A DNA stretch of 41,031 nucleotides from Sergeia podlipaevii (GCA_030849805.1 JASANZ010002063.1:1-41031); one strand, 5' to 3'; shown: positions 11,001 to 20,400, counted from the stretch's first letter. The notes: generated by a model from the sequence alone, not told the origin. Numbers and translations: made by a program.

Positions 11001-11797
11001 ATGAGTACATTCGACCCGGTAGGGGGCGAAGAAGATGCAGTGCCACTTGTGTATAGACTAGAGTCCGGGTGGCTAAGTGTCGCCCGTGCTACCCAACGCG
11101 GCGTCACCCCACGTACCACGGTGCTCCTGCCGCTGAAGCGACGGTTCATTTCTGTAAAGTTGATTGTTGGTGCATTGTTTTCGCCGTACATGATGACATC
11201 CGCCTCTCCTGCGCTCAGCTCAGCAAGACGCAGCAGAACATACGGAGCCTTATAGATACCCAGCAGCACCATGCCAGTGAAGAAAACCAGCAAAAAAACG
11301 GCAATGGTGCCTATGATGGTATTTCGCGGCCGTCTGCGCACGTCGGCCATGGTGTAGACATAGCTCAGTTTTATCGACTGAAGCCACCCGCCTCCTCCGT
11401 CGCCGCCGCTAGAGATGTCATCGTGTCGACTGTGCAAAGATGTAGTCGCAAAGGTAGCGGGAACGAAGGTAACGTGTGTGGATGTGCCAGCGGGACTGTC
11501 GTGGTTGTCGCCAAGATCTGCTGCTCCTGCTGCGTCGTTCTCGCAGTCCGCCGTCACTACGATATCGGTCGCGGCCTGATGCTTTACTTTGGTTCCACGC
11601 ACAGATGTCAGGAGTGAAGAATAAAAAGGAATAGAAAAACCATAACCACTACTATTATTATAATTATTATGATTTGTATCGTTCACGGTATCTCTACCTC
11701 CTCTGGCATCCATCATTTCTTCTTCCCCCTCATGCAATCCCTCGCCTTGGCCAGCGCGACTCTCCTTTGCAGAGGTATCTCTTCTGTGATCCATCAT
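8015..11797 (-). CDS. FtsX/MacB-like permease with two FtsX modules, 1260 aa
   Basis: This is a large polytopic membrane protein. Residues 1-155 are a polar, N/S/D-rich cytosolic tail. A first membrane segment lies near 161-183 (IIGTIAVFLLVFFTGMVLLG), followed by a long extracytoplasmic region to about 500. The first FtsX module (about 505-640) has the characteristic cytosolic loop after its first helix (RQFELAMIRAQGMPQARVVL). Four or so more helices follow at 660-830, then a second large extracytoplasmic domain. The second FtsX module at the C terminus (about 1130-1260) has the loop WSYGVLRSLGFRMSQLIRGA. The layout matches bacterial LolC/MacB/YtrF-type permeases, which work with a separate LolD/MacB-like ATPase. 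No ATPase is fused or adjacent here; the ABCG gene in this window belongs to another class. Transported cargo or mechanical role is unknown. The start ATG at 11795-11797 has a second ATG directly after it. Confidence 0.88.
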   Translation of the reverse strand: MMDHRRDTSAKESRAGQGEGLHEGEEEMMDARGGRDTVNDTNHNNYNNSSGYGFSIPFYSSLLTSVRGTKVKHQAATDIVVTADCENDAAGAADLGDNHDSPAGTSTHVTFVPATFATTSLHSRHDDISSGGDGGGGWLQSIKLSYVYTMADVRRRPRNTIIGTIAVFLLVFFTGMVLLGIYKAPYVLLRLAELSAGEADVIMYGENNAPTINFTEMNRRFSGRSTVVRGVTPRWVARATLSHPDSSLYTSGTASSSPPTGSNVLIIDSKREIDIGLGRSWSYRPFGYGETQVYYSALEYIGAIPNRGDRVQLSFTYKELAELPGIPAEAIPKVIIERPAAPVDPISLYWWLFFQQNNITEDSINVLEYVEASLGATVIDSIEAADGKYPSAFGNAALLDYHYLTQMIVDQGALFGPPLLKPSEGIYLPTLADIIGVSEDTIQRFNLSHYAMMMVAVLNDRYHAYYADEAERKRSLVHQSNALLIEAGVNFTGSVQLPLAETVGTFDLFKVLMVSSFVTVVITITVLGVILMVTLLRINADERQFELAMIRAQGMPQARVVLIFVAQSLTFLLPGTAFGMLCVFGANAVFEGLLTFFTHAPARPAEFPAVVGVVCTILGLLLPLLATWEPIKRALGGSLRDALDVFRHPESEAKVEAQRMEDVGLALWQVLLGFFLVIGGFIIYYMMPYAMVYQNMMLFFILVDFILVCMVTGLCLMLYVVEPFMEKVVLYILLWGPDRRLRVLIERNLHSHRQRNSKAYMMFLLSVAMLTAGGAMFAMLAAIVSSLAELAMGAEIAVTSSSIGVPLNQSSIDAFMRTQGAMYVAAWAYTSFSLRSYSQVVSGTSIGNFGGQSKEIGVVAVSDTFLDAVYLDYCMVKEYNAAYTYAKCANDGMSSSGGTKKALDVVRSMYEDAPGSAYDNPEYRDQGGTSSQLQPLTTGQRGSDDGNDSVSTMVDLNAKANYTVPILVSAALHDALGLSIRSVAQLFYEYRVKQGEKVATTFFLEPRALLERMPGFVGVSTMPLLFSQGSVFVPESYFARLIDPVPLDFSNNSFSSSSTTTITTPTLPDGAVREVLKRALYVRLKPHVTRKQREAFVNALQAYTNRIFHVAVDTKALVEDLQSVQKLIMYFFYFTAAVCITLCAFMLWVTFISNVQLHAWSYGVLRSLGFRMSQLIRGAIYEALCIVLSAFVLGAATGVLVGITLTLQFSRTMVIPFRFEVPYGLITIVFVFALVSAVVGSAVPCLSIKKRSISSVIKGI

Positions 11798-11954
11798 AAA
11801 GGAAAAGAGAAAAAAAAAAAATGATATACGTGTACGTATTGCGGTGCCTTGCTGTCTTCTTCTTTTTTTTTTTTTAATATGCTAACTCTTCCAATGTGTG
11901 TAGCTGAAAATGAATAGTATTGCTTCTTTGCGTCTCGCTTATATGACTACTACA

Positions 11955-12003
11955 CTTATATATATATATATATATATATAAAGAAAGGTGAGAAAGAGAG
12001 AAT
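11955..12003 (-). promoter_or_regulatory. Putative trans-splice acceptor interrupted by a (TA)12 repeat
   Basis: In the sense direction a C/T-rich tract (about 11981-12003) runs into a perfect (TA)12 repeat (11957-11980), and the first AG follows at 11955-11956. It lies about 160 nt upstream of the FtsX-like start codon. A second T-rich tract at 11800-11822 directly abuts the ATG without an AG between, so it cannot serve this start. Confidence 0.4.
11957..11980. repeat. (TA)12 microsatellite
   Basis: There are twelve perfect TA units within the leader region of the FtsX-like gene. It is probably variable in length between strains. Confidence 0.9.
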
Positions 12004-12363
12004 CAAGTCAGGGAGTAACGCTTGCTCTCCAATATATAAAAGTTGCGTTTCTGTACGATTCATGACCAAACAAACCAAAGTTAAAATGAGAGAGAGAAAA
12101 AGGTAAAAAGAAAAAATAATAACAGCGCACGGCATACTATGTAGGCACTTCGCTTACCTTTCAGAAAAAAACACTACAAAAGGAACTTGGCCACCTACAT
12201 CAGTGGTCTCACATCATGCTAGCAGGGAAGCCACCACCTCCTCCTTCTATTGTTTTATTATTATTATTAGTTTGTTCTCGTACTCAAAATATTACACTTG
12301 GAGCAGCAGCACTAACGTGTACATCCCTCTCCTTCCCTTTTCTTTCTTGTTGGCTGCACCCTT

Positions 12364-13233
12364 TTACCAGCGCGCTATCATATCGTGGGCTTCCTGTAAA
12401 GAAACAGGAGCTGACCTGCCATACCGTTCCTCATCCACAGGAGGAAACCATTGCCGGACGTCCGCCTCGTGCCGGTGTACGAGACGCATATCCAGGCATG
12501 GGTTCAACACCATGTGACCACTTTGGCGCAACTCGTGTATGACCACGTTCTCTGCCTTGTAACAGTTCTGTGGATGCGTGACTGAGCGAATGAACGTATC
12601 AGGCAGCGGCGGCCTCACAATAAACGCGTCGTGTGATCCCCGGTAGTCCATGATAAACGGCGCGTCGCCGTCATTGTCGCTTTCGTGTCTTGTAAGAGCT
12701 AGCGCCAGTCTAGTTGGACGTGTGACGCGGGAGTACTCCCTTCCGTCTAAAGGCGCAGTGTGAGTCGACCCATAGGTTAACATGGATGATGATGATGAGG
12801 AAGAGGAGGTAATTTGACTATGTTTTTCGTCAAAAGCAGCGAAAAGTGCTTGAACGTCAGCTAAAGAGAAACTCAATTTGGAGAGATGAACATCTGCGTT
12901 GCAGATCATAGAAAGTCGCCCAGGTAGCAGCCTATTTGCGTAGGAAAATAGATCCGCGTACACCGGCATGCCAGGCCCGCCATGTAAGATGGGTAGTATC
13001 TTCGCTCGCTCGGCGCGTTCCATTGCAGGTAGGGTGCTTGTCATCAAATGCTGATATGCCTCAGCTCCTTCCACCAAGAGGTGAACAGTCTCTACTCCGG
13101 GATGTGCGCAGTTGTAGCCAAGACAGTCAATATATTCCTGCTGACGCACGTCTCGGTGTTTGAGTGAGTTTTCGCCTATGAACACGCTGCCAGCTAGCCG
13201 CTTCACAATGAAATATGTAGTGACTACATTCAT
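12364..13233 (-). CDS. Glycosyltransferase-like protein (nucleotide-sugar-transferase-type fold), 289 aa
   Basis: The order of motifs fits a poorly characterised family of putative glycosyltransferases found in plants, algae, viruses and bacteria. The N-terminal pattern RQQEYIDCLGYNCAHPGVET then VHLLVEG corresponds to the usual R-x-x-E-(4)-L-x-x-N...hHLL.E start. MICNADVHLSKLSFSL (about residues 109-124) corresponds to the NADI.fd segment that normally binds the sugar nucleotide. SHDAFIVRPPLP corresponds to the S-x-D-x-W-hh segment. HELRQSGHMVLNPCLDMRLV then HRH corresponds to the C-terminal L...G..h.NPc..I...H.H motif. A Ser-rich insert (about 142-151) sits in the middle. There is no signal peptide or transmembrane anchor, so a Golgi role is not evident. 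The start at 13231-13233 coincides with the family's usual beginning. The family assignment is from motif memory and the activity is inferred. Confidence 0.72.
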   Translation of the reverse strand: MNVVTTYFIVKRLAGSVFIGENSLKHRDVRQQEYIDCLGYNCAHPGVETVHLLVEGAEAYQHLMTSTLPAMERAERAKILPILHGGPGMPVYADLFSYANRLLPGRLSMICNADVHLSKLSFSLADVQALFAAFDEKHSQITSSSSSSSSMLTYGSTHTAPLDGREYSRVTRPTRLALALTRHESDNDGDAPFIMDYRGSHDAFIVRPPLPDTFIRSVTHPQNCYKAENVVIHELRQSGHMVLNPCLDMRLVHRHEADVRQWFPPVDEERYGRSAPVSLQEAHDMIARW

Positions 13234-13276
13234 TGAACTAGTATATATCTGTATAGGTGTGTGTGTTTGTGCACGC

Positions 13277-13343
13277 CTCCAAAAATGTTGTAATGATTAT
13301 AATGCATTACCAGCAAAAAGGTTTTGTAAAAAAAAAAGGGAAA
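13277..13343 (-). promoter_or_regulatory. Putative trans-splice acceptor for the glycosyltransferase-like gene
   Basis: A sense C/T tract at 13328-13343 is followed by the first AG at 13277-13278, 44 nt upstream of the ATG. No earlier AG occurs between tract and site. Confidence 0.45.
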
Positions 13344-13588
13344 CCGTAAGTTGCATTATATTTTAATAGAAAGTATAGAGGTTCATACAAAAGCAGAGAC
13401 TTCCACAGCAATCCTAAGCTACTGAACACCTAAATAGTTGGATATATGAAGAAATCTACAAAATACATTGAGTAGCTATAGTAAACAACCACTGCATGAT
13501 ATATATTCTTTCAATCCCATGATATTCATAGAACCAAGAACCTTCATCAATTTCTTTTGTAGTCACACGAGTAATAAATGCATCTCTC

Positions 13589-13738
13589 ACGCACACATAG
13601 CAAATGCATATCGTTGCAAAATGATAATAATAAAAAAGGTGTGCGTGGAAGGGGGGGGGGGGNACGCACACATAGCAAATGCATATCGTTGCAAAATAAT
13701 AATAATAAAAAAGGTGTGCGTGGAAGGGGGGGGGGGGG
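13589..13738. repeat. Two 74-75-bp near-identical direct copies abutting a one-base gap (N at 13663)
   Basis: 13589-13662 and 13664-13738 begin identically (acgcacacatagcaaatgca) and both end in a G homopolymer of 12 or 13. They differ by one base near 13623 and by the G-run length. The single N lies exactly at their junction, which suggests two contig ends containing the same sequence that were placed side by side instead of being merged. Confidence 0.85.
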
Positions 13739-14790
13739 AGAAAACAGCCAAACAGCGAAAGTATCAAAACAACAGCAACAACAACATGTAAAGCAAAACA
13801 AAATAACAAAAAAAGCTTTTTGCTTCCCCTATATCGATATTTTGTTAATTTTTTTTTTTTCCTGATCGCGGAAGGTTCTTTGGGGCAACTATGAATGACT
13901 TGTGCCTACAAAATTGAGCATATGTATATATATAAAGAAATAGTACATAAAAAAAAAGCTGTCACCGAGTTAACACAGAGCTATCATCATACAACAAACG
14001 CTTGCAAACACATCTGAAAATCAAGCGCTGAGAAACCAATAAATAAATAAAAATAGAGAGAAAAAAAGGGCTTCAAACAAGCCCATAAACAGCTTTCATC
14101 AAAAGTAAGGGGAAGAAAAAAAAAACGACACAGACAACAAATGCAACAGCAAGATAGAAAGCAATATAACACAAACAGTGATAATAATAATACCCATAAA
14201 TACAAAAAAAAAAAAGCGTTGCGAGGAGGAAGAGAGGAAAAAGACAACTATCGAAAAACTAAAGAAGCGAAAAAAAAAAGCGTCGTTGAGTGAAGCGATA
14301 CAAGCCATTGACAATATTGCTGCAATGTAAGTGCTTTAAAACAAAAAATCTCTGAAAGCGGAGACATTTTCATTTCAATTATATATACACTGTAATAGCA
14401 ACGTTTCTGTTTCTACTTTTCACTGGTTTTTGTTTCCACTATTTTTTTTTCTTTCCTTTTTTACTTTGTTTTGAAGAGAGAGAGAGGGGAGGGGGATGAA
14501 ACCCCGACAAATTCAACACGCAGCCTAACAATTTGAAAAAAAATAAAAGAAAAGAGAAGTGCCGCAGAGCAGCGCCACAGACGAGCTCTTGCGTACAGAC
14601 AATTTGGCATATATATCAGGGGAAAAACAAAGAAAAAAACTAATAATCATATATGATGATCATCAACCCCAAAAGTAGAAGTACACCCAATATGAAAGCT
14701 TCTAGGACAGAACCCCAACTTCAAAAAACACGCCTCACATTCATTTTTGCTGTTCGTTGAAAAAAAAAAAAAGAGGGAGAACACATCTGC

Positions 14791-14810
14791 ACACACACAC
14801 ACACACACAC
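14791..14810. repeat. (AC)10 microsatellite
   Basis: Ten AC units lie in the 3' flank of the aldose epimerase gene, followed about 45 bases later by CT-rich and further CA-rich runs. It is simple-sequence DNA typical of these spacers. Confidence 0.85.
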
Positions 14811-14912
14811 GGGCGGAAAAGCATGTCAACAAAACCTCTCACCTCTCTCTCTCACACACACACATTTTCATTTTCTCACGGAATATATATATATACAACA
14901 GCAGACATTGCT

Positions 14913-16121
14913 TCAAATAGGGGACGCCGCCAAAAACTTGAACTCGTGTGTAGTCGTCTCCGAGTACAACTCTCCTTTCTTTAGTTCAGTCGACGGGAAG
15001 CTAGGCACATTAGGGCTGTTCGGAAAGTACTGACACTCCAGACAGATGCCGCTGTGACGTTGAAACCGATCCCCCTTCGCGCCAGACGCGTCCTCCGGCA
15101 GTTGGTTCGTGGTGTATACCACCACCGCGGGTGTTGTGGTGCATACACGCATATGTAGTTTTGTTGCCGGGCTATACAGCACCGCAGCTTCACGCAGTGT
15201 TGAATCCCATTTCTCAAGTGCAATGGGGTCGTCGTAGCCTTGCGGCTCTCGACCCAGCTCCGCCGTGGCCTCCATACCCTCCTTAATACATCTCAGTTCT
15301 GTGTAGTCGTGCACGGTATTTTCAATGCTCATCATGCCACCATCTGGGATGAGTTGCTCATCCGTCTCCACAAAGTATTTGACTGGAGCTTTAAGAAAGT
15401 GATTAGTGATGGGCATGGGGAGGGCTGCTGTTGCCTCTGGAGTCGAAGGCCGTGGGACACCGTTGAGGTTCCAGTACGTGTGGTTAGCAAGGTTTACAAC
15501 TGTGGCGGCAACTGGGGTGTGCTCTGAAAGGCTAGCCTGGTGCTCGTACTTGAAGAGAGGGGAGTGTTTGCTGATGGTGTAGGTAGTCGTAACAAAGAGC
15601 TCGCCAGGAAAGCCTTGATCGAGATGCTTTGAGGTCAGGTGGAAGGACACGCCGATCTCATCTTCGCCCTCCGTCATTAGATATCTCCACGGCAGTCGGC
15701 TGAAGCCTGCGGGCCCACCATGTAGTGTGTGTGCACCGCTGTTCTGAAGCAGCTTGTAATTGGTGCCGTTCAGCTCAAATTCACCGTTCGCAATGCGGCC
15801 CGCGTAACGCCCGCAAGTAGCCCCGATGACTGAGCCGGGAGCTACACATTCTTCTGCGCTGGTATACCCCAGAGCCACCTCGACCCACTCTTCATCTGCG
15901 CTGCTGCCAGGCGTAGCTGCTGCGCGAGGATTGTGCACCTTTACGGAGTTCACCGCAGCACCATAGGAGAGAAGCTCCACGCGCAGCGAAGGAGACTCCA
16001 GGAAAATGCGATAGCCTTCGCCGTACGGCTCCACGCGGCTGCGACAGTTGCACACGATGGGCGCTGTGGAGGTCGTCGCAAGGATGGGGCTCGGTACAAT
16101 GGGTGACCGTGATTCGGACAT
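14913..16121 (-). CDS. Aldose 1-epimerase (galactose mutarotase family)
   Basis: Interconverts the alpha and beta anomers of aldoses such as glucose and galactose. The 402-residue protein shows the family's ordered motifs: LLSYGAAVNSVKV near the start, GRYAGRIANGEFELNG with LLQNSGAHTLHGG at about 107-145, NLANHTYWNLNG carrying the catalytic His at about 213, and ICLECQYFPNSPN near the end carrying the catalytic Glu. It is some 50 residues longer than bacterial GalM because of an N-terminal extension and a loop around 290-315. I start at ATG 16119-16121 (MSESRSP). The frame opens nine codons earlier but without an ATG. No signal peptide, and the C-terminal SPI is not a classical glycosomal PTS1. 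A cytosolic role feeding hexose kinases is inferred. Confidence 0.93.
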   Translation of the reverse strand: MSESRSPIVPSPILATTSTAPIVCNCRSRVEPYGEGYRIFLESPSLRVELLSYGAAVNSVKVHNPRAAATPGSSADEEWVEVALGYTSAEECVAPGSVIGATCGRYAGRIANGEFELNGTNYKLLQNSGAHTLHGGPAGFSRLPWRYLMTEGEDEIGVSFHLTSKHLDQGFPGELFVTTTYTISKHSPLFKYEHQASLSEHTPVAATVVNLANHTYWNLNGVPRPSTPEATAALPMPITNHFLKAPVKYFVETDEQLIPDGGMMSIENTVHDYTELRCIKEGMEATAELGREPQGYDDPIALEKWDSTLREAAVLYSPATKLHMRVCTTTPAVVVYTTNQLPEDASGAKGDRFQRHSGICLECQYFPNSPNVPSFPSTELKKGELYSETTTHEFKFLAASPI

Positions 16122-16931
16122 GAAGATAAGCACACACACAGTAAACAAAAAATAATAATAAAATAATAATAATAATGGAAAAGATATAAATAAAAAAAAG
16201 ATACTTTGTATCTCGCTTTCTTTGCTTTTTGTTTTTGTGAAAAAAATTCAGCGAAAACGATAGTTTTTGTTGTAAGTGGTAAAAAGAAAAGAGGTAAAAA
16301 AAAAAAGGAAAGCTGCACCAGCAAAACCTACGAAAAGAAGAAAAGACAAGCAAGCAAAGAGTTGATAAATATCAAATAGAAAGATAAATAGTATTGTAAG
16401 CAACTATATGAACATCACACAGACACAGATAGCAGTACTACATACAATACAATGCAATGCAGCAGCACACCATGTGTATATATCCGAGCATTGATTTTAA
16501 AGCTCAATGTGGCAACCAGCCAACTAGCAGCTTCCATTTTCATTTTTGATTCATAACTTCCTCTGTGGCAAACAAAACTGTACACCGAGACTGTATATAC
16601 TGCATTTTACTTCTCTTTCGTAAAGTAAAGTATATAACGCAGTAAATACACTATCGCTCTCATGCACATATATGGGGAGAGAAAGAGAGCAATGCGCAAA
16701 AAGAAAAAAAAAGAAAGAATACAAATCTGAAAAAAAAAAAATGAAGCAGCGGCAGCGGTAGCTACTAGACTTCTAGCGTATCAAAAGTAATCACCGCCAG
16801 AAAAAAAAAAGGCGCGCAAATATATATACAATTGCCTGTGTATACTGTGTTTCATCTTATTGGCAAGGGGGTAAAAGGAAAAAGAAGATGCAAAACAAGT
16901 GCGCGTGGATGCAACACAGAATCAGAAAACA
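16122..16931. other. AT-rich intergenic spacer
   Basis: The spacer lies between the 101-aa gene and the aldose epimerase. Sense T/C-rich tracts occur at 16190-16199 and 16280-16345, suitable as splice signals for the epimerase. The rest is A-rich on the plus strand with short TA runs. No gene was seen. Confidence 0.65.
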
Positions 16932-17237
16932 TCATTGATTGCATATATATGAAGAACAGGGCAGCGAATACTGTAGTTCTGTGAAGTAAACAAGAAGCTG
17001 ATGAAGGTCAAACAGCACTGCATCTACACTGCCGTGAAGCATCAAGAGAGTCTTCTCGTTTTCTGCGAGATCGTGTGATAACAGTGAAACAAGTTGCATC
17101 GTGATTGGCTCCTCGACATAAGAAGTGACCTCACTGGCGCACAGTCTCGTTGAATTTGCCGTCGTACCATCAGATCCATCGGTGGTGGTATCGAATGGGA
17201 TAGTCAAAAAGTCAAAGTTGCATGACATATTACACAT
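16932..17237 (-). CDS. Small hypothetical protein, 101 aa
   Basis: I do not recognise this protein. The frame from ATG 17235-17237 (MCNMSCNFDFLTIPFDTTTD) to the stop at 16932 is coding-like. A Thr/Ser/Asp-rich N-terminal part is followed by a clear amphipathic alpha-helical region (MQLVSLLSHDLAENEKTLLM, then LHGSVDAVLFDLHQLLVYFT) with heptad-like Leu/Val spacing. This suggests a small subunit of a helical complex. A second ATG three codons in (17226-17228) is an alternative start. The frame extends upstream to 17411 only as translated splice tract. A strong polypyrimidine tract and AG lie just upstream, which is good support that this is a real transcription unit between the EF-hand gene and the aldose epimerase. 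There is no membrane segment. Confidence 0.65.
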   Translation of the reverse strand: MCNMSCNFDFLTIPFDTTTDGSDGTTANSTRLCASEVTSYVEEPITMQLVSLLSHDLAENEKTLLMLHGSVDAVLFDLHQLLVYFTELQYSLPCSSYICNQ

Positions 17238-17261
17238 TCTACGGAGGCCTTTAAATGACAC

Positions 17262-17330
17262 CTCCCACACACGCACACACAGAGAGAGAGAGAGAAAGAG
17301 AGTGAACGAGAAAAAAAAAAGATGCAGCGG
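17262..17330 (-). promoter_or_regulatory. Trans-splice acceptor for the 101-aa gene
   Basis: The sense strand has a pyrimidine tract of T10, then CT-rich and (CT)n sequence (about 17280-17320), a short GT stretch, then AG at 17262-17263, 25 nt before the ATG. It is the clearest acceptor in the window. Confidence 0.6.
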
Positions 17331-17479
17331 AGAATACATGAGGAAAATTATCTTACAACATACTGGCAAGTAAAGGCCAGAGCACTGAGGAATATATATA
17401 TATATACGCAAAGTGCAAAAGTAAACGCGTCTTTTTTTTTTTTTTCTTCCTCCTTATGCCCGTTTTTTTTTTTTTGACG

Positions 17480-20400
17480 CTATGGGAGCTTCAAGTACTG
17501 ACGTAGAGAAGCCACTGAGGCACACGCCTGCACACCCTCCAACGAGTACGCTGTACTCGGGGCTGTTTGTAACTCGCTGCAGACACGCAAGTGCTCCTCG
17601 AGCGTGCGTAGCCACGCGTAGGTGCGACTGCGCTCGAGTGCAATGTCTCCAATGTCCGCTTCCCCCTCCTTCTTTCCGCGTCCTCTCGTCTCCTGCCAAT
17701 AGTCTGAAAAAAAAGAACGTGCGCGTGTGGCTTGCAGCAGTCGACACACAAGCAGAAGTGAAGGTAACGTAACGGAAAGGGGACAGCCTTCCTGTGACTG
17801 TAGCAAAGATGATGATAGTGAGGAGGACGGTCCTTCACCGTTGGGCAACACCAACAGCAGCACAAGCAGCTGCATCCCTAGGACGGCTAAAAGATTCTTC
17901 TCGGACAAGGACATGGCGGACACCTCGGTGAGTACCACATCTACCACATCAGCGTGCACGGCTACCTCGACCACATCGCTGACCTGCTCTAGGTACTCAT
18001 CCTTTGTATCCGCGTCATCGTTGAGCCTCACGCACTCGCCGCTGCGTGGAAGTCCCAAGACGCTTCGGTCGTGACAGGACAGGGGGCGGGTTTGCTTTAC
18101 AGCAGCGGCAGCGCCATCCTTGCAACTCCCCAACAGCCACGGCAGCACGTCACGCACACACGCATCCAGCTCATCCTCTGCCGTCATGAGCACCTCCCCC
18201 AGGTCTTCTACGCTTCGATCTGCTACTTCCACGTCCACTGCACCCACAACATCAGCGGCAATAGAGTCAGATACCTTCGCAAGAGCCGCAGAAACACGTT
18301 CAGCGGCAGAGAAAGCGTGGTTCACCGCATCCACAAGAAGCGAATCATTGCCTGCGAGAACATCTACTGCTTCCGCAAAGCCAGTGAAACTGGCACATAA
18401 ACCGTCTTCGCTTCGCTCCCTCTTCTCAGAAAAGGCGGTCATGGGAGGCCTCACAGTAAAAGAAGGCACAAATAAGTGAGCACATATGGCGTTCAGAAAG
18501 GTATCCACAGGCAGCGCAGCCCACTCATCCTTGTCCCTCCGCATTGACGCGGTGAAGCCCTTCAACAGAGCGGCAATACGACACATGTCTACAAGCACAT
18601 GCGTGGGGAGTCGAAAGAGCTTTACGTGCGTGTCTGCTGCTGCACTGGAGCTTTGCGAAGGGCCTGGAGCTGCAACAACGGTACCATAAAACGACTCTAG
18701 CAGATCCATCGCCATCCACTCTGCGAAGGCACACTGACGGGCAACGAGCACCGCTGACGACAGTCCTCGTGTCTTGGTATGGTTGCTATTGCCGCCACCA
18801 ACTAGCGCGGTGACGACAGAAGAAAGAGCCTCATGACACCGACGATAGTGAAGGCGTGTGCCCAAGGATAGAAGCAGTTCTGCACGCACCTCTGGTGATG
18901 ATGAGGACTGATGGCCCACAGTAGCACCTGCGGAAGCAGAGAGCGAGTGATTATGATGACGCTGAGTCAGCGATCGAGCAGAGCCCCTTCTTGCTGTCTC
19001 CTGCCCCATCAAAGCACCCCGTGTATGCTCCTCAAGGCAACGCTGCACCCCGTCTCGGTCAATCAGATAGCGTGATGTATGCGCTAATGGCGATGCATCC
19101 GATGACGAAAGAGAAGAAAGCGTGAGAAGTAGTTCAAAAGTACAAGCAGCACAAGCAACACACATGTGCAGTAGCGTTGGGTATGATAGCACAAGCAGCA
19201 GGGTGATCAATGGCAGCAAAGAAAGTACTATTGCTGGTACGGGCACCAGAAGCATCCATATCGCCATGGAGGATGCAAACAGAATCAGCGTCCCTGCGGC
19301 AACTGTCATCCCGCGAAGGTGGCGCACACGTGCCTTCCTCGCTCTCAGCGTGTGTGCCCACTTCCTCACGCCATCCCGAGCAAAGAGTGGAGAGTAGGGC
19401 AGCAGCTCTAATGCATGCGTGCTGTGACGCAGCCGAGCAGGCAGCCACCCATCGATGAGCTCCACGTCATCTTGCACTTCCTCCTGCACGCGCCGCGACA
19501 ACGTTGTGGGTCGTGGTGTTATGCTGCCGTGACGAGAGCGGCGGCGACAAAAAGGGTCAAAACAGAAATTATCAGTCTCGTTCCCATCGCCGAGAAGACC
19601 TGCGGAGGAAAACATAGCAGCAACTTCCGCACGATGTGCATAAGCGGTAAGAGTGATAGAGGGGGCGTCACTACGAGACTCTGAGCGGCAGAGAAGAAAA
19701 TGACTTAACAACAATCCAGCAGTGTAGCGTTGCACAGAGCGGTAGAGCACGACAAGACGAGTAATCAGAAAGTCAGTGACTCCACTGGTGGGTGAGTGCA
19801 CAGTAGAGAGTTCATCAGCTGTGAGTGTCTCATGAGAAACCGGACAGCCAAACATGCGCCAGCGAAGAGCTGGAGTGACTCCAGCAAAATCAAGTAGATC
19901 TGTACCAGCAATGTCACATGCTGCTATCTCGCGCGCTCCACCACTTCTCCCGCTCTGAACAACACGGGTACCCAGAAACGCTGCAGAGACAGGCAACGTC
20001 CCTCTACGCGGCGTCTGTGCTCTTGGGCTCGCTACACCTGAAGCTCGCTCACACCGAAACAGACGCAGAGCCAGTAAGAAAAGCAGCCGTGCTCTCATCA
20101 ACAACATCACGCGCTCCTTCAGAACTGTGGCGTCGTCTTGTGAGGATGCCGACACCTGGGCATCACCGTATGTATAGTGAGATGCTTGCCCTTGGTGTTG
20201 ATAAGCCTGATAAAGTGAAGAAGCTATCACTCGCAGCTCCACGTAAAGGGCGGAAATGGCGCCACAGGAGAGGTACTCTGGAGTGCTCGTCACTGGGCGA
20301 AATAAAATAGAGTCGTCTTCGCCCTCGCAGCCTACTTCCTCATCGCTCATTTCCTGCGAAGAGAGCACAAAGAGCTCTGTCGTCACGTTGATATTGCTGT

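Larger units (their letters stand above)
11798..12363. other. Intergenic spacer
   Basis: The spacer lies between the glycosyltransferase-like gene and the FtsX-like gene. It contains the acceptor region with the TA repeat and A/G-rich plus-strand runs. Plus-strand frames near 12203-12542 are open but overlap the 3' end of the next gene in antisense and look like chance. Confidence 0.65.
13234..14912. other. Long AT-rich spacer containing an assembly gap
   Basis: This is the longest gene-free stretch in the window, between the aldose epimerase and the glycosyltransferase-like gene. It contains the N at 13663 with duplicated flanks, poly-A and AAT-rich runs, a GA-rich patch around 14476-14493, a (CA)10 microsatellite at 14791-14810 and a TA run near 14884. 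Small open frames in it are low-complexity Phe/Cys/Leu or His/Thr repeats. No gene can be supported. The true length is uncertain because of the gap. Confidence 0.6.

Noticed and set aside
13456..13865. Small frames on both strands spanning the N at 13663
   Set aside because: They cross an assembly gap and encode low-complexity peptides from poly-G and AAT repeats.
17727..18479. Plus-strand frames of 109-119 codons inside the EF-hand gene
   Set aside because: They are antisense to an intact 1289-codon frame, Ser/Thr/Arg-rich, and have no supporting splice signal on that strand.
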